Below are positions 6,707-8,042 of a stretch of DNA of 8,042 nucleotides, in pieces. The position numbers and the translations under genes are program-made. The DNA lies in NCBI GenBank assembly GCA_947464365.1, contig CANHWS010000159.1, positions 1-8,042 of the forward strand. Direction: 5' to 3'. Numbering within the stretch: position 1 is the first letter of the stretch; each line of letters opens with the position of its first letter. The notes under the pieces were generated by a model that did no database searches, was not told where the DNA came from, and saw nothing but the letters and a program-made list of their open reading frames with translations. The DNA is from Cytophagaceae bacterium. Lineage in GTDB: Bacteria > Bacteroidota > Bacteroidia > Cytophagales > Flexibacteraceae.

Positions 6707-6888
6707 TGGCCTGAAATGCACAAAACTCACTCTAAAACCACGCCTTTGCAGGTTAAGCTCGAATATTAAATACACTAGGCACCAAAAAATTGATTAAACC
6801 TTTCGGCCCCTGAATGGTCATACATGGGTATAGTCCGTATCACGATTGCAGCCCCACAAAACTCTTTCTGCAAGTCTATCCCCACTAG

Positions 6889-8042
6889 ATGAACAATACA
6901 TACCCTAAGGCCCTTCTGGTTGTTATTTTTTCAATGATCAGTGTCCTTGCTTTTGGGCAGGCCACGCCCCCTAGCCCAGCACCTACCTCACCAGTAACCT
7001 ACGGACTCTCCGGTCGCCTGACAGATAGCACGGCTGCTGAAACACTTGTCGGCATCGCAGTCCAGCTTTGGTCCTTGCCAGATAGCACCCTTAAGGTTGC
7101 CATCACCAATGTGGAAGGCAAATTTGCATTCAAAGACCTAAAACCAGGTCTGTACCGCATCGTTGCCAAATACATTGGCTATCGAGACCTAAGGCGGCGC
7201 GTTCGCCTAAGCCCCGAAGCTCCCTACCGTGACCTTGGTGTCCTTAAGATGAGCACCAAACCCGAGCTCACGACCGAAATCGAAATCATTGGCGAACGAC
7301 TTGCCGTCCAACAAAAGGGGGATACAACCCAGTTTGATGCTGCTAGCTACAAGGTGAACCGTGATGCCACTGCTGAGGATCTGATCCAGAAAATGCCTGG
7401 TATTTCTTCTGATGGAGGTACCCTCAAGGCACAAGGCGAAAACGTAAAAAGGGTATTGGTGGACGGCAAACCATTCTTTGGCGATGATCCCAATGCCGCC
7501 GTCAAAAACCTCCCGGCTGACCTCATCGACAAGGTAGAGGTATTTGATCAAAAAAGTGAAGCGAGTCAGTTTTCGGGCTTTAATGACGGGAACACCAACA
7601 AAACCCTCAACTTCATCACCAAGTCTGGTATGCGGAACGGTATGTTCGGCAGTGCTTCAGCTGGCTATGGCAAGGATAACGGCGACATCCCGAACGGTGC
7701 AGATCGTTACAAGGTAGCTGGTAGTATCAATCGGTTTGCTGGGGACCAACGCCTGACTGTTTTAGTTAACCTCAATAACATCAACGAGCAAAACTTCTCG
7801 ATCGACGACATCTTGGGTGCAACAGGCAGTGGCGGTGGCCGTGGCATGGGTGCCATGATGATGATGCGCGGCATGATGGGTGGCCGTATGGGAGGCGGAG
7901 GCGGCGGTCGTGGTGGCAGCGGCGGCATAGGCGACTTTCTGGTCCAGCCAAACAACGGCATCACCAATACCTGGTCTGCTGGCCTCAACTATACCGACAA
8001 CTGGGGCAAAAAAATCACCACTACCCTATCCTACTTTGCCAA
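6889..8042 (+). CDS. Outer membrane beta-barrel protein with carboxypeptidase-regulatory-like domain (3' end cut by window)
   Basis: The first 384 residues of a SusC/TonB-receptor-like outer membrane protein are present; the frame is still open at the window end. Residues 1-23 are a signal peptide ending Ala-Phe-Gly before Gln24, followed by a Pro-rich linker (26-36). Residues 37-121 form a carboxypeptidase-regulatory-like beta-sandwich (GRLTDS, then NVEGKFAFKDLKPGLYRI and YIGY). Residues 144-245 are plug-like: A162-E163-D164-L165, K168-M169-P170-G171, V190-D191-G192-K193, then L207-P208-A209 and V215-E216-V217. Barrel strands begin at about 250. A Gly/Met-rich segment fills 313-346. The pattern matches the OMP_b-brl group of Bacteroidota, whose members are mostly uncharacterised and may act in uptake or surface assembly. 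The ATG lacks a Shine-Dalgarno sequence, as usual in this phylum. No SusD-like partner can be seen, because the downstream region is outside the window. Confidence 0.88.
   Translation, partial: MNNTYPKALLVVIFSMISVLAFGQATPPSPAPTSPVTYGLSGRLTDSTAAETLVGIAVQLWSLPDSTLKVAITNVEGKFAFKDLKPGLYRIVAKYIGYRDLRRRVRLSPEAPYRDLGVLKMSTKPELTTEIEIIGERLAVQQKGDTTQFDAASYKVNRDATAEDLIQKMPGISSDGGTLKAQGENVKRVLVDGKPFFGDDPNAAVKNLPADLIDKVEVFDQKSEASQFSGFNDGNTNKTLNFITKSGMRNGMFGSASAGYGKDNGDIPNGADRYKVAGSINRFAGDQRLTVLVNLNNINEQNFSIDDILGATGSGGGRGMGAMMMMRGMMGGRMGGGGGGRGGSGGIGDFLVQPNNGITNTWSAGLNYTDNWGKKITTTLSYFA

Larger units (their letters stand above)
6536..6888. other. Divergent intergenic region with repeated 9-mer
   Basis: This 353-base region separates arginine deiminase (minus) from the outer membrane protein gene (plus), so it should contain both promoters. 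It holds one minus-strand -7-like box at 6635-6642, three copies of the 9-mer GCCCATCGA, and the palindrome CCATCGATGG at 6700-6709. No exact TAnnTTTG box was found for the plus-strand gene, and no small gene is apparent. Confidence 0.55.

Noticed and set aside
7855..7866. Four ATG repeats in a row as a possible slippage (phase variation) tract
   Set aside because: The unit is three bases, so gain or loss would keep the reading frame, and four units is short.
7207..7988. Minus-strand open frames opposite the outer membrane protein gene, including one rich in Pro
   Set aside because: They are antisense shadows; the Pro-rich frame is simply the complement of the Gly-rich codons.

Overview
The window looks like a chromosomal stretch of a free-living Bacteroidota bacterium. 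Three things point there. The right-hand gene is a SusC/TonB-receptor-like outer membrane beta-barrel protein with a carboxypeptidase-regulatory-like front domain. None of the starts has a convincing Shine-Dalgarno sequence. Several minus-strand upstream regions carry TAnnTTTG boxes, the -7 element of this phylum. A Saprospiria- or Chitinophagia-like source is possible but cannot be fixed from this sequence.

Layout, left to right. Positions 1-66 (minus) hold what appears to be the first 21-22 codons of a gene running off the left edge, with a plausible promoter upstream. Positions 423-1031 (+) encode a PAP2-superfamily lipid phosphatase. Positions 1134-3182 (+) encode a large GT-C type membrane glycosyltransferase of the PMT_2/GT39-like group. 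Convergent to it, 3339-4979 (minus) encodes a second polytopic membrane protein that resembles the LIC_10190 family and has a comparable layout. The gap 4980-5299 carries two hairpin-plus-T-tract terminators on the minus strand and a possible promoter. Positions 5300-6535 (minus) encode a complete arginine deiminase with all expected catalytic residues. A divergent 353-bp gap (6536-6888) contains three copies of the 9-mer GCCCATCGA around a -7-like box. Positions 6889-8042 (+) encode the first 384 residues of the outer membrane beta-barrel protein, which is cut by the window edge and has a striking Met/Gly-rich loop.

How the genes may work together. The PAP2 phosphatase and the two multi-spanning GT-C-like proteins could form a small cell-envelope glycan module: transfer of sugars from polyprenyl-linked donors on the outer face of the inner membrane, and recycling or dephosphorylation of the lipid. 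This is inferred from family membership and adjacency only. Arginine deiminase (arginine to citrulline plus ammonia) and the outer membrane protein are divergent and have no evident functional tie to that module. No mobile element, CRISPR array, tRNA or rRNA was seen. Most of the window is ordinary; the least explained parts are the LIC_10190-like protein with its Cys-containing tail, the Met/Gly-rich loop, and the repeated 9-mer.
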